Assembly (NCBI GenBank): GCA_036927565.1
Contig: JAYESD010000009.1
Location: forward strand, 161,408,929 to 161,472,928
Direction: 5' to 3'
Length of the DNA stretch: 64,000 nucleotides
From: Tuctoria greenei
Taxonomy: Eukaryota; Streptophyta; Magnoliopsida; Poales; Poaceae
Shown: one piece after another, positions 20,280 to 31,829 of the stretch
How positions within the stretch are numbered: the first letter of the stretch is position 1
Layout: each line of letters starts with the position of its first letter
Made by a program: the position numbers and the translations under genes
Notes under the pieces: generated by a model
What the model saw: the letters and a program-made list of their open reading frames with translations, nothing else
Databases searched by the model: none
Told to the model about the DNA's origin: nothing

Positions 20280-23200
20280 TGTAACACCCACTATTTTAGA
20301 GAGGAAAAAAATTGTAAAATGAATTTTCAAGAAGTAAAATCATTTTCTTGGGAACGAAATCTATATAAGGCAAGTTGCATCATGTTTGATTGTTTGTGTG
20401 AATTTTTGAAAATACAAATTTGCTATAAATTCAGATTACAAATTCATGTCATAAAAGAGGGGAAAAAGAAAACAGAAAAGAAAAAGAAAAAGAAAAGAAA
20501 AAGGAAAAATCGCCCCTGGGCCGAATTCCCCAATCCGGCACCCTCCCGCGCCGGCCCGCGCCTCCTCTCCCCTCCCTCTCTCTCTGCCAGCCGGGCCCCG
20601 TGCGCCAGCCTCTCCCTCCGCCGCACCCTCTCTCTCTTCTCTCACTGCAAGCCAGCCCCACTCCCTCTTCGTCTACCTCGCGCCTGCGTCGTAACGCCGC
20701 ATGCGATAACACCGCGCCGCCCACTTTCCCTCCCCTCTTCATTTCCGACCGTTTCACCTCAATCAAGAGTGGAATCGTGCCCATGATGGCCGCCGGTTGT
20801 TTCTACTCCGAAACCCCTATAAAAACCTAGCCAATCCCTTCCCAATTCCCTCACCCGACGATCGAAACCCTAGCCCCGGCGAGCTTGGTAATGGCGCTGA
20901 TGTTCCCATCGATTCACCCACTAACTCACCCCGAAACCTTGCCTAACATCTTTGTCGTGTCCTCAGGAGACCGCCGGTCATCTTCGTCGGGAGTTGTCGC
21001 CTCTGCGTCGCCGACTTCGTCGGGCGCCGAGGAGCTCCGCCGCACAACACCGTCGCCGACCACCTTCCGACCTTCCTCCGACCGTGCGACGACCTTCAGT
21101 GAGTTCCCCTAGCACCCCTCTACAATTTGCGCTAGTTAGATGTGCCTTTTGGCCCCTGCCATGCGATTTTGGCCGTCTCCGGCGAGCCCGCCGCCGCGTG
21201 CGCATCGCCGCTGCCGCTCACCGCCGCCTGACCCTAATCGGGGCGAAGTGGCTCAATGCACGTCGTCCATTATGTTTCAATGGTCGAGATTAAAACCGAG
21301 CGTACCGCTTCGATTAATAAAATCTGAGCCATCCAATTTAAATTCAACAACCCACGTTCAAACTAGTTTTCCCGCCGCCGGAATTTCACTCAGGCCCTTG
21401 GAAACTTGCGGGCTACCCCCTGAGTTTCTCTGGAATTCAAGTCTAGCCCCTAGAAATGCCAAACTAGCCCGTGGACTTTCTGAAAATTTGTATAATACTG
21501 GTTAAATTAATAAAAAGTGTTTTAAAGCCCCTGAAGAATTATAAAATAGCAAATAAATTCTGGAAAATTTGTAGAATAAACCCCAGACTTAATAAAAATT
21601 ATTTTTAACCTTTGGAACAGTTCCTTTTTACATAAAAACCCCTGTTAGTTCTAGAAATTAAATAAAAGTCCTTAATTTGTATAAAATAATTATAAAAATA
21701 GGTTTAAATATGTTTTATTTATTTTCATTTCTATCGATTTTAATTTGCTGAATTAGTCATAAAATACTTTCTAAGCACATCTAATTCATGAAAATTGAAT
21801 TGCACATAGAAATAATTAATAAAAATAGTGTAAAAACTATAAAATGTATAAATTATGATATAGAACTGTTTTAAGATTATTTTGAAGGATAAAAATTTCT
21901 AGAAAATTATAATAAGTTTCTAGTAAATGTAAAAATGGTATAGAAATGGTTAAAAATATGTTTTGCTTAAGATATTTTATTTAAAAACTCAAAATACTCA
22001 TCAATTGGTTTATGCCTATAATTGAAATCAACTTAAAAATCACATTTTGCGTAGGAATTTATATTTATTTGTAATGTTTGCATTTTATTGTGTTCTTATT
22101 GTATGTTATTTTTCGTGCATCGTCGTAATTTAGAGTCGGGGTCAGAAACCACCCTTAACCTACAAGAGCAGCAGTTTCCCGACGACCCCGAGGCACAGTT
22201 TGGAGGCAAGTTCCTTGACCATCTTGCACCCTTTTTGTTAAGTTTTAGTTAGTTACATGCTAATTAAAATATGAATCCTATGCTATGTTCTCCTAGATTT
22301 TTCCACAATATTCCTTGTCAACATGGTTTGGCCGTTTTATTATTATTTAGTTACGCTTAGCCATGCTTAATTGAAATATGATCTATTTATTTACAAGTTT
22401 ACATTTGAAGTACTTTGATTCATGAATGGATGGCTATAATGGAAATTAGTATATAGGAATCTGATAGGGGGTTTTGTATGGATTGGTGCATGCGTGCACA
22501 AGACCTTGGTTTGGGGCTTGACACCTATCGGATTCTAAGGACCGGTTTATGGAAGAAGTTGCTAAGTCATTTAGTATCACCACAGAATTGTATATAGGAC
22601 AACTTGGTTTAGTAATTTGGTCTCTCCCGATGTAGCATAGGTAATTGATGGGCGGGGAATGGGCTTTGCCTTGGGATCAGCATGGCTCAAGAGGGGGCTT
22701 CTCCTGGCGGAGGGAAAATAGACTCCAGGTGCCGGAGTGGTGAAACCTTAGAGTACCCATTGCAAGTCGGGAGAACCATCGGAAACACCTCGTAGTGATC
22801 TCCTGGCCACACACCTACGGAAGTGTGTATTGTGGTTAGCTACCACGGGCATCAGGGAGGTTTACCTTAGTCCACCCAGCAACAGGGGACGAAATCACGA
22901 ACTGTGGGTAAAGGATGCACACTCTGCAGAGTTTTGTTAAACTGTCTAGACAGCCGTGCTCAAGGACACGAGCGGCTTGGAAACCAAATTCATAATTAGC
23001 ACATGGTTACTAAATGGTTGGTTTGGGTTACGTCTCACCTGAATTAATTTTGGAATATTGGTTGGGATTTCACCTAGATGTAGGTGCTTAATAATATGTA
23101 AGAGTAGGTTGTAACTGCTATAGTGCTTACCTATTATTTGCCTTCCTTGTTGTGAACCACACATGTCATAACTTCCCAACTTGCGAGTACCGTTGGTACT

Positions 23201-23338
23201 CAAACTTGTTAGTTGCATATTTTTCCCCCAGTCTATGAAGTCGCAGAGGTGGAGAACCAGGACTTCTACGGAGACCCCGAAGAGATGTTCTAGGCTGGCG
23301 CTCCCCCCGTGCAACGCCTGTATTTGGAGCTCTTGTTA
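20280..23338 (+). repeat. Tekay E1 3' LTR (truncated)
   Basis: Repeats the 5' LTR from TGTAACACCC to GGAGCTCTTGTTA, then departs from it. The last about 200 bp present in the 5' LTR (through GTGTGACA) are absent. A deletion, or the end of another insertion at 23339, explains this. Confidence 0.85.
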
Positions 23339-24180
23339 ACTCGTGAATGTGATTTATATCCATTATGCTATATGAATTGAATGTGATTTATATCATGTCA
23401 TATCATGTGAAGTTGAATGTTCAAGTTTATATCATGTGATTACTTATTTTAAATATGAATTAAAAAGGATTATAGTTTTTTCATCTAAATGGATTAAAAT
23501 TTCGTATCATGCATGTGATTGCTTCTTTTTGGCATTCGCAATATGATGACTAATTATATGTTTGTAATATAGTAAATATCTTTATAATTTTGGTAGCTTT
23601 AGAGGCCTGTAGTGAAAGTTGATTCTAGTTGTGAAGTATCTATGAAAACGAGCACACATGCATACGGCGACAATGAGGGCGACCAATTAACCGTGCCTGA
23701 ACGGTGGATTAGGACTTAGAACTTTCAACTCTGACCAACTTTCCTCATCTGTCTTGTTCTTTCCTCCCTCGTAAATGATTGAGAAATGAAAATGAGTGAC
23801 ATAACCTATAGAATGTGATTATCCGTTTCGAATCAGCACGTATCACATGTTATTGGCATGTGAGACGTGAAAGTTCAGAATTGTCCCTTTTTGGACAGCG
23901 TGGGAGTGGATCGGAGGGGCGTGGTTTGTGACGAGATGCGAGTATGGATCTGAATGAGATTCCGATGGTATAACCCTGATGTTCTCTACTGCGCCATTTT
24001 TGGGCGTGCAGTGGAGAATAGCGGGGTTATGCTACCGAAATTTTGTCTGGATCCGGACTACATGTGTCGTCATAAGCATGCCCCACTTGACCACTCTTGG
24101 GTGGGTTTAGGACATCTCTGCCTAGTTGTAGTGACCGTCACATGATATCAAAATAAACTAATAATGATTTTTCTACTTTG
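23339..24180. repeat. gypsy LTR-like fragment, unassigned
   Basis: No coding signal. It has two direct copies of GAATGTGATTTATAT near 23345 and 23376, then a stretch including GCAGTGGAGAATAGCGGGGTTATGCTACC-type sequence (about 24010-24040) and GCCCCACTTGACCACTC. I associate that stretch with the middle of other grass gypsy LTRs, but from memory only. It may be the remains of an LTR adjoining the E1 3' end. I do not see a CACTACA terminus for the downstream CACTA element in it. Confidence 0.35.
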
Positions 24181-24197
24181 AAGGTATAAGCTGAAAA

Positions 24198-24560
24198 ATG
24201 AGTGACGACCGTAAGGTGATGTATGATGGATGTAGTTCAGATGGTGTGTACACTTTGGAATGGGCACAAATCACAAATGTGTTCGTGAACCAAGCATTTC
24301 CCTATGGTGCTCGTTTTGTGAAGTGTCTATGTAGCAGGTGCCAGAATCATCGACGTTTGAAGAGGTCTGAAATGATGTTGCACATTTGTAAGCACGGATT
24401 TATGCCAAACTATCTAGTGTGGCGTGAGCATGGAGATATGGATCATGCTAGTGAGTCGGACGAAAACGAGAATGAAGATCCGATGGATGAGATGATGGTG
24501 GATGTAATTTTCTATTCGTTTTTTCCATCAATATTAGTTTGCATGTTTATCATAAGATGC
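24198..24560 (+). pseudogene. CACTA TNP2 N-terminal transposase-associated domain
   Basis: Encodes MSDDRKVMYDG, YTLEWAQITNVFVNQAF and CLCSRCQNHRRLKRSEMMLH, then HICKHGFMPNYLVWREHG. This is the Transpos_assoc domain that opens plant CACTA TNP2 proteins, with its conserved CxCxxC and H residues. An acidic stretch (DENENEDPMDEMM) follows. The rest of TNP2, including the catalytic Transposase_21 and DUF4218 domains, is absent: the next coding piece 25 bases on is DUF4216. Confidence 0.85.
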
Positions 24561-24584
24561 TAACTTTGTTTATTTTAGTAGTGT

Positions 24585-25164
24585 ATGAAAGATGTCAACA
24601 TCTCCGATGACTTACGACGGATGTCGCATGATCAATTGAGAGCAACAGAATTTAGCAAATACGATATCAACAGATATCGTTTTCAAACAGCAAGTTTAGA
24701 AGCAAGTCGTCCACTTGCTGCCACTACAAATAGTGGAGTAAGGATAACTGCCGCAGAGGTAGTGGAAAAGTGATAGAATACTACGGTGTTCTTAAAAAAT
24801 AATAGAGTACACATTTGGCAGTCCAAAAACACTTCAACTTGTGATTTTTGATTGTGAATGGTTTGATCCAACATCGGGCACACGAGTTGATGATTTTGGA
24901 ATGTTGGAGGTCAACCACAAGTCACAATACACAGCCCATAACAAAAATGTTGTACTTGCGAATCAAGTGGTACAAGTGTACTATTTAAGTTATCCTCACC
25001 CAAGTTTGAAAAATTGGTGGGTTGTGTATACAGTTAACGCTGAGGTGCACCCTCATCGTTATGATGAGTATATAGAGATTCAAAAATATGACGGTATTAT
25101 CTATCAAGATAAAGTCAAGGAACCAGAAGATTTTATGATATCTTGTGGGATAGGACTCGCATAA
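24585..25164 (+). pseudogene. CACTA DUF4216 region of transposon 2
   Basis: 24585-24773 has YDINRYRFQTASLEASRP and NSGVRITAAE, the start of DUF4216. 24841-25164 has FDCEWFDPTSGTRVDDFGML and NVVLANQVVQVYYLSYP, then KNWWVVYTV, its C-terminal half. Stops near 24771-24810 separate them, so it is not translatable as one protein. It corresponds to 8230-8620 in transposon 1 but is clearly diverged. Confidence 0.85.
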
Positions 25165-25179
25165 ATAGCTAGTGATACG

Positions 25180-25425
25180 CTAGAGTTGATGTCTGAAGAA
25201 CAAGCTAACCCTTCAAGAAAACGTGTTCAACAATCACAAAGGATTATGGAAAAGAAGAAAAGGATTATGGAAGAAGACGAGAGATATGATGAAGAAGAAG
25301 AATAAAAGATGGAAGATAGTGAAGAGGAAGAGATGGAAGAAGAGATACGTGAATATCTTAATGCACGCGTGATAGAAGCAGATTCTGATGCTGATGATTT
25401 TTTATTTATATTGTATGCATTTTTA
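25180..25425 (+). pseudogene. acidic tail of the CACTA transposase
   Basis: Continues downstream of DUF4216 with Lys/Glu-rich sequence (RIMEEDERYDEEEE, then SEEEEMEEEIREYLNARV) interrupted by a TAA at about 25303. CACTA transposases often end in such charged tails. Beyond 25425 a short AT-rich stretch leads to the LARD insertion. Confidence 0.5.
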
Positions 25426-25460
25426 AGCATTCTTTATTATTATCTAATGTTGTATACTAA

Positions 25461-25465
25461 TCATT
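25461..25465. other. left target-site duplication of the LARD (TCATT)
   Basis: TCATT directly before the LTR; the identical TCATT follows the right LTR at 40908-40912. Confidence 0.9.
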
Positions 25466-28400
25466 TGTAAAAGCCCGCTTTTCGGAAGAACAAAAATGCA
25501 AAAACGCGAACTTAAAAATTTTGAAAGTGGACTTGGAAATCCAAACTCACATGAACCATATGAGTTAACCCATGTTCACTAAAAATAGGAACTGTTAAAA
25601 AAATTACATATAAAACATGGTTGATAATGTATTTGGAACTTAAGCGGTAAAATACTTAATTTTCAGGTATTCACATTTTCAATGAAAAATTAAAGGAGAA
25701 AAGAAAACAAAATGGAGAGAAAGAAAAATGAATTATTCCAACCCTAAAAAGGGACATTCAAAAAAAATTCAAATCTAAGTTTGTAAATTTTTCCATGACC
25801 TTCTAATATTCCAAATAGACTCTCGGTAAAGTTTCAAAATTTTTGAAGATCGTTTTCCATTTATTGGACACGTACTGAGAATCTAATCAGAGTCGACTTC
25901 AAATTTAAACTTTGTACTTAACTTTGTCCAAATCCATTCCAAATTTTTACTGAGGTCACTTATGGTTCAAAAAGGTTAACTCTAAAGTTTCAGGATTTTT
26001 GAACCTAATCTACCATTTATTTCATTGAATCAAGTATCACCGCTTGAATTCAAATTCAAACCTGAGTTTGAAATTCAACTTGCTCAGTTTTGAAATCTGA
26101 TTGCACCATAAAATTCTTCACATTTTATTTGGTCATTGGGCCAAAGTTGATTATTTTTGAAACATGTTTGCTAGCCCTATTTGAATTTTGGAAAGAAGAG
26201 TGAGGGAGGTGGGTCCCGCAAGTGGTCCCCACAGGTCAGGTCGGCACAGGCCTTCTCTTTCCTCCCCTGCCTCCATGCCGACGTGCTGCATGCGCCACCA
26301 CGATGGACAACGTTGGTCCTTATACCCAGCGCCCTGCCTTCTCCCGGTCTTATCCACGGCCGTCGCTCACCTCCCCGATGCGCCTCACTCCCGCTCGCCT
26401 TGGCCCCGGTTGTGCATGCCTCCTCACCGACGCCGTCCGTGCTTACCAGCCCACGCGCGTCACCCCGGCTCCTCCCTGCCGCGCTTGCGCCTAGCTACGT
26501 GCTCGCCGCCCACGCCGGTCGCGTGTGCCCCTTCCCGGCCGTGCTTCCTCACTGGCGTCGCCGTGTGCCGCTCACCGGCTGCTGTCGGCGCCTTGGCCGC
26601 GCCTTACCACGCGCCTCCCCGTGCTCCATGTCGCCCACGACGATTGTGCCGCCCCACGACGGCCGTCGGCTTGCCCCACTCGCCCTGACCGCTCCCGACG
26701 GCGCCCTGGCCGCTGCTCACGCCTCCTCGCCGGAGCCGCACCACCCCGCAACACCACGCCACCACGCGCCGCCAATGCCGCGTGCGCCTCCTCCCTGCAC
26801 CGCCTGCGCCGCCGCCGACCCATCTTCCTCATGGTCGCGCCGCTCCCACCGAGTCCCCCCCTGCTCGCGTGCGTCGCCCCGCTCCTCCCGTCAGCCGCCG
26901 GCTCACCCGCCCCCACGGCACCTCGCTTCCCACCGCGGCCGCGTCGCTGCCCCCTACGTGCTGCTCGCCCAACCGCCACGCCGCGCCCAGTGCCGCGCTC
27001 CTGAGCAACGGTGCCCCAACGACGCGCCTGCCTTGTTCCGGCGCGCGCCCACGCCAGTAGCGGCGCTCCTGCTCTCACACTCGCCGAGTGTCGTGCCCTG
27101 GCCAGTGCTGCTCGCCGACACCCCTGCAGCGCATTTGCCCACACAGCACACCACCTTTCCCCGGCTGCTCGCCCACAGCCACACATCTCTAGTGCCGCTG
27201 TTGCGTCCTTGCCACCGCTGCGCGCCGCACTTTTCCACGCCGGTCGTCCGCTCGCCGCCCAGGCCCGCTGTCCGCGCCTTGGCCGCGCTTCGCATGTGCT
27301 GTTTCAGATGCCATTGTCGACTTGATGTCGTCACGGTGTTCTTCTCACATGCCGCGTCCAAACAGTGCGAGGATTGATGGAGGTGATGTATGAGATGCAA
27401 GAACACGTCAACGACACAACAGCAACAACAAGTGATTCAAGGTTAGCTCTGAATTGTGCAAAGATTAGTTGGGATAGTGTTGCAGCCAAGGTGTTCGATG
27501 AAATGTTCACGAGGAAAGAACCAACTTTGTTGATGTTTAGAACTGGTCTGTGATGCAGGGGTAGGATTATGTTGCGACCGACAAGCCTAAGTGCCAAGAC
27601 GCCCTTTGAATGGTGATGAAGCAACGGAAATCAAGTACACACACAAGATGTTTGGTGAAATGCCTACAAGGTGAGCCTTGCCCTGAATTGCCTTGCTTGA
27701 TGCACCGAAGTTCATTCGTCGTAATTGCTAAGGGTACTCATATGTCGTCAAGCCGTACGTCCATTTTCCGCCTTGATATCAATCCTTTAGAAATCCCCAA
27801 GTCAACCTCCTTTGTCGTTTGTATCACGTTGTCTTGTCCGTGCGTGCTCGTGATGCTCCACCATGAGACGTGTCGACGTCAGTGACCACATGACATCATC
27901 GTGACGCTCCGAGCTGTCATCGTGCCCTGGCATCAAGATGAAGGATGCTTGTGATGAGTGTGGTGCTGAAACACCAGCACGACTCGTCGGACAATGGTTG
28001 TCAAGCCAAATTAGGTTTAGTCATTGCGAGAGCAATCGAGTCCTAAGTGTAGCCAAGGTGCTCGATAAAAGGCCTTCTAGGTCAACCACGGGTATTGGTG
28101 ATCACCGATCACCTATGGTTGAGTAATGCAAGAACATTGCGACCAACAAGGAGAACTAGGCCAAGGGGAACCTTGGATAAGAGTTCCTTGGTTGTGTCGA
28201 GAATGTTCCCTAACCGATCACAGGATTGGTTTACTTGGTGTACCACTTCATTGACGGCAGGTTCGTCGAGTCGCTTATCAACAACTGAGTCGACATCACT
28301 AGCCTTAAGACTCACAAGGTGGTGTTCGGGGTTCCACTCACCCCATTGACGAGTCCGGGTTGATGTGGACGTCGCTAAGACAATCTTCTCGATATGGCAA

Positions 28401-30705
28401 AGCATGCCTTCACGGCACGGTCTCGCGTCATGTTTAAGTCCCGAGAGCTTACCGAGCTCACCTGGACAGGCTTGCGGGAGACACTACATTAGTGTCGTCG
28501 TGTAAGCACTTGAACGATGCTCGAGAAGCTTGCTGTAGAAACTACTTTACCTAAAAGTCATTTGAACGTTGTCTTGGTACTCATGCTAGGTTAACAGTGC
28601 TTGTAATGACTACTTAAGTCCAAGCCATGTTGGTCTCAATTCAGTCCCAAGTGTCGTTAGGTTCCATCATGGTTCATCCTAAGTCGGGACCCTATGACAG
28701 CACTGCTCACTTAACTAGGTTTACTCATTTATGAGTTAAGTCAAGTTCATTGGTCGACTGCTAAATCGCGACCTTCGTCTTGTACACTCCACTCATACTC
28801 AAGCTTTTGATGTCCCACCTTAATTTTTGGGTCGTCCTTACACTTCTCCGCCCAACACTTCTTCATCATTCAGAATTGTCGATCTCGCGTGGCATAGCTT
28901 GAAGTATGGTATGCTAAGTTGCAATATAGCTTTATGTTGTACCTTTCAGTTCGTACCGACACGACTATGTCCACCTTGACTCATCCTCTGGTTACACACA
29001 CAACAGAGGCATATCTGTCCTTCCTAGTCAAACTCCTTATTCTTAGAGTTTACACAACCCCGTGGAGTCTATTATTAAATTACTTAATTACTTAGTTACT
29101 TATATGCATATCATGTCGATAGGAACGTGCTGATAGGTGATCGACGAGAAGTTTCGCTTGGAGGAGAAGGCTAGGGTGTCCACTTAAAGTCCTTGGCAGA
29201 ATCTGCGGAGAAGGATCACTAACAATTGACATTTATTCGAGTCGCAAATGAAGGCAAGCCCCGGTTTGCATTTAAGTCATTTATAAAAATTTACTTTATA
29301 ACTACGATGATTAGCATATGAAATGTGCATTACGTTTAGGATGATTGATACTCCACTTGCATGACCAAAAATCCCAGGGATTGGTTGGAACGGGTTATAG
29401 TTTGACCTGTAGTAACTGCTTTGCTAATGTATAGGAAATCCGGTAGAAGTCGAGCAGTTGGAATCTACTCGTGAGAAATGTAGGACATATCTCACAAGAT
29501 TGGTTAATGGCTTAATATAATAAAACTGAGACCGGGCAGGGGATGGATAGGAAGCGGCGAGAATTGAGTCTCGGTCGCATAGCCCTGCCTGTGTCGATTA
29601 AGGCCCGTCCGTATGCAGCCCCTTCGGACAAGCTTGAATTGTACCAGCAACATAATGGACATATGAGATCCAATAAACTGACGTAACTCGATAACTGGGG
29701 TGTCGAGGCCCATTAACTCACCATCGATAGGGGTGGGTTGAGGACAGTAAGGTGTAAATCGGTCGGCGGACACATGAGGTGTTCCATGCGGAGACCTTCT
29801 GTTTGCAAAGGTGAGACGGGCTCGGCGTTCAGGTTTCTTGTGAAAGGTGGTCATATACTCCTAGTACTGAAGTGTTATGTAGGTACAGGTGTACTCGCTG
29901 ACATTTCCGAACGACGTATGTGTCGTGTTGTCCGGGTGTGTCCTGATTGCAATCACCGTCCCTCGCGGTAATAGAGTACCACTTGTTCACTGCGCGGTGA
30001 CATAGTAAATACTAAAGAAGCCAAAAAAATATATTGTATTGAATTATAATTGCTTTGCAACCTTGTTTGGCTTAGAGATAGTATAATTAAAAGTTTACAG
30101 TTTCCCCATACTTTACCTGTAATAGCATTATGTGCTTTGGGCATGTCATATCATAGGCAAAGCGTTTCTTGTTTGATTGTGAAGTCTATGATGTGTCGTG
30201 CCCGAAGAATGTCATTTGCTACTTAAAACTTGACTCTAAGGATCCACTTATAGGCGAGTCTATTTATGCTATTCCTTACCTATGTTTAGTATTCACCCTG
30301 CATATGTCTAGTGAGACGGTTAAGTCTTGTTGAGCCTTATGCTCACGTTTGCGCTTTAACGATTTTTGCAGGTATTAGTTTTATTTCTGCTGTTCAGGTT
30401 GCACATGAGACTCGAGGTGTCGAGATAAATCTCATGTGAACCATGCCGCTGCTTAATGTTCTTCATGTTGCTAGTGAGAATCGTCGTAGGGCATGGACGT
30501 CTTCTCTCCTGCTTAGTTAGGTGAGATTATGAGTATGTATTTTCCGCTGCGTGTGTATCTCTGTTGTACACCCTTTTGTAAACTCTTCTTATTATGAAAT
30601 GAAAACTTTATATGTTTTGGTATCCTTTTTGTGTGTGCTGTTAGGTGCCGCATCGCATGACACCACCCAATGAGATCCTCGGATGTGTGGACTTGGGTCC
30701 CCACA
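25466..30705 (+). repeat. LARD 5' LTR (5.24 kb)
   Basis: Starts TGTAAAAGCCCGCTTTTCGG and ends GGTCCCCACA, four bases before the PBS. AT-rich start (to about 26180), then a strongly GC-rich, Pro/Ala/Arg-coding-looking block (26220-27340), then mixed sequence to the end. The GC-rich frames are long but are not the same in the two LTR copies. A short stretch at 27365-27650 resembles PPR-type coding sequence (see findings). Confidence 0.9.
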
Positions 30706-30709
30706 GACA

Positions 30710-30721
30710 TGGTATCAGAGC
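30710..30721 (+). other. LARD primer-binding site
   Basis: TGGTATCAGAGC, four bases after the LTR end, is a perfect match to the standard initiator tRNA-Met site; position 30710 is the first T. Confidence 0.9.
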
Positions 30722-31829
30722 TTCATTGGGAATAGCACGCTCGAAAAGAGCCTATTTTCGAAAACTCCGAAGTAGTCGAGTGAGGATTAGCTATATGCCC
30801 ATTAAGGACTATTACTAGTATAAGTTATAAAGGTGGTGAACTAACTTGTTATATTATTCTGTAACGACGCTCCGTCTTCAAGGTAATAGGTAAGGTACGC
30901 CGCCGAGAGCGGATCAATCTCGTTAAACTCTGCATACGAGATATGGTATGTGATATTTCAGTGGCTTGGCACGGAAAGTTAATATGAGTCTCTGAAACTT
31001 TTCATGTTTCTGAGAACATATGACATGCGGTACCCCAGTGTGACACAAAATTAGTGGGAGCCCCCGTCGGGTGGTGTATAACCTGATAGTGTGCATCTCT
31101 AGAACTATTCGTGTTCTATGGGATCATGCGAAACACGTATGCCCGAGCGTGTATAAGCGAGTTCGTGCGGGAGTCTTTGCTGTACAGACGTATTTACAGT
31201 CATGTACCTCGAGACATGACCTCGCTCGAGGGTGACTCATACCAAAGTCGTATGCATTTACTTTTGACTATATCTTATTGTTACTGCCTGTCGTGTTTCC
31301 CCATGCCGCCCTTGAGGTGTGAAGGTGTGAAAGGGGATTGTTTGTCTTCTGCAGGTACACTAACTCCGGTAGCGACCTGTGTAGCAAACGTTTGTGAGTG
31401 ATTGATATTAGGACCACCTATAGACGTATCCGGATGTACTGGGTTAGACTTTTCTTTGGTAAGGAACGTAGTACTGTCAGTATCACAATTGATACTTTGA
31501 CCACTCCCCACGAAAGAATGGCTTCATTATCATCTTGTAAGATCCAACTACCAGATGCTGGTAAGATTTGGATCAAAGTTTCGACGTGGAACGTACAATG
31601 TGAAGAAGGATGAAGATTAAGGCTTTTGTGTACTCTTGACGGAATCTAGCTCGATTATGTTAAGATGTGCTTCTAGTTAAACTTCATAGGACATCGTAGT
31701 ATGCTATAGGGATGGGGGAGATCTTCAGGTCCTCGACGATTTCTCTATGGACGTGTTGGACAGAACAACACTGGAGAAACTCGTCCAAATCATTAGAAAC
31801 CAGCATTTCTTCACCTCTTTGATATAATG
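30722..31829 (+). other. LARD interior, 5' non-coding part
   Basis: No frame longer than about 100 codons and none with a recognisable domain. The sequence includes TGCCGCCCTTGAGG and a stretch at 31500-31620 that looks mildly coding but has no match I know. It is where packaging signals would be expected in a non-autonomous element; none can be identified from one copy. Confidence 0.5.

Larger units (their letters stand above)
11191..23338 (+). mobile_element. Ty3/gypsy Tekay-type chromovirus (element E1), 3' LTR truncated
   Basis: About 12.1 kb: 5' LTR, PBS, extra ORF upstream of gag, gag with CCHC, protease, RT, RNase H, integrase with C-terminal chromodomain, PPT, then an incomplete 3' LTR. 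Domain order with RT before integrase is gypsy; the chromodomain plus very long LTRs point to the Tekay/Del lineage. The 3' LTR stops about 200 bp before its expected end, so no target-site duplication can be shown. At least five nonsense codons and a frameshift in gag-pol make it non-autonomous. Confidence 0.9.

Noticed and set aside
23600..23620. CTGTAGTG as a possible CACTA terminus left of transposon 2
   Set aside because: Wrong orientation for a left end and no subterminal repeats follow.
26181..27377. 398-codon Pro/Ala/Arg-rich frame in the LARD 5' LTR
   Set aside because: The 3' LTR copy has only 292 codons in that frame and breaks elsewhere; long frames occur on both strands of a GC-rich block. 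It is a composition artefact.
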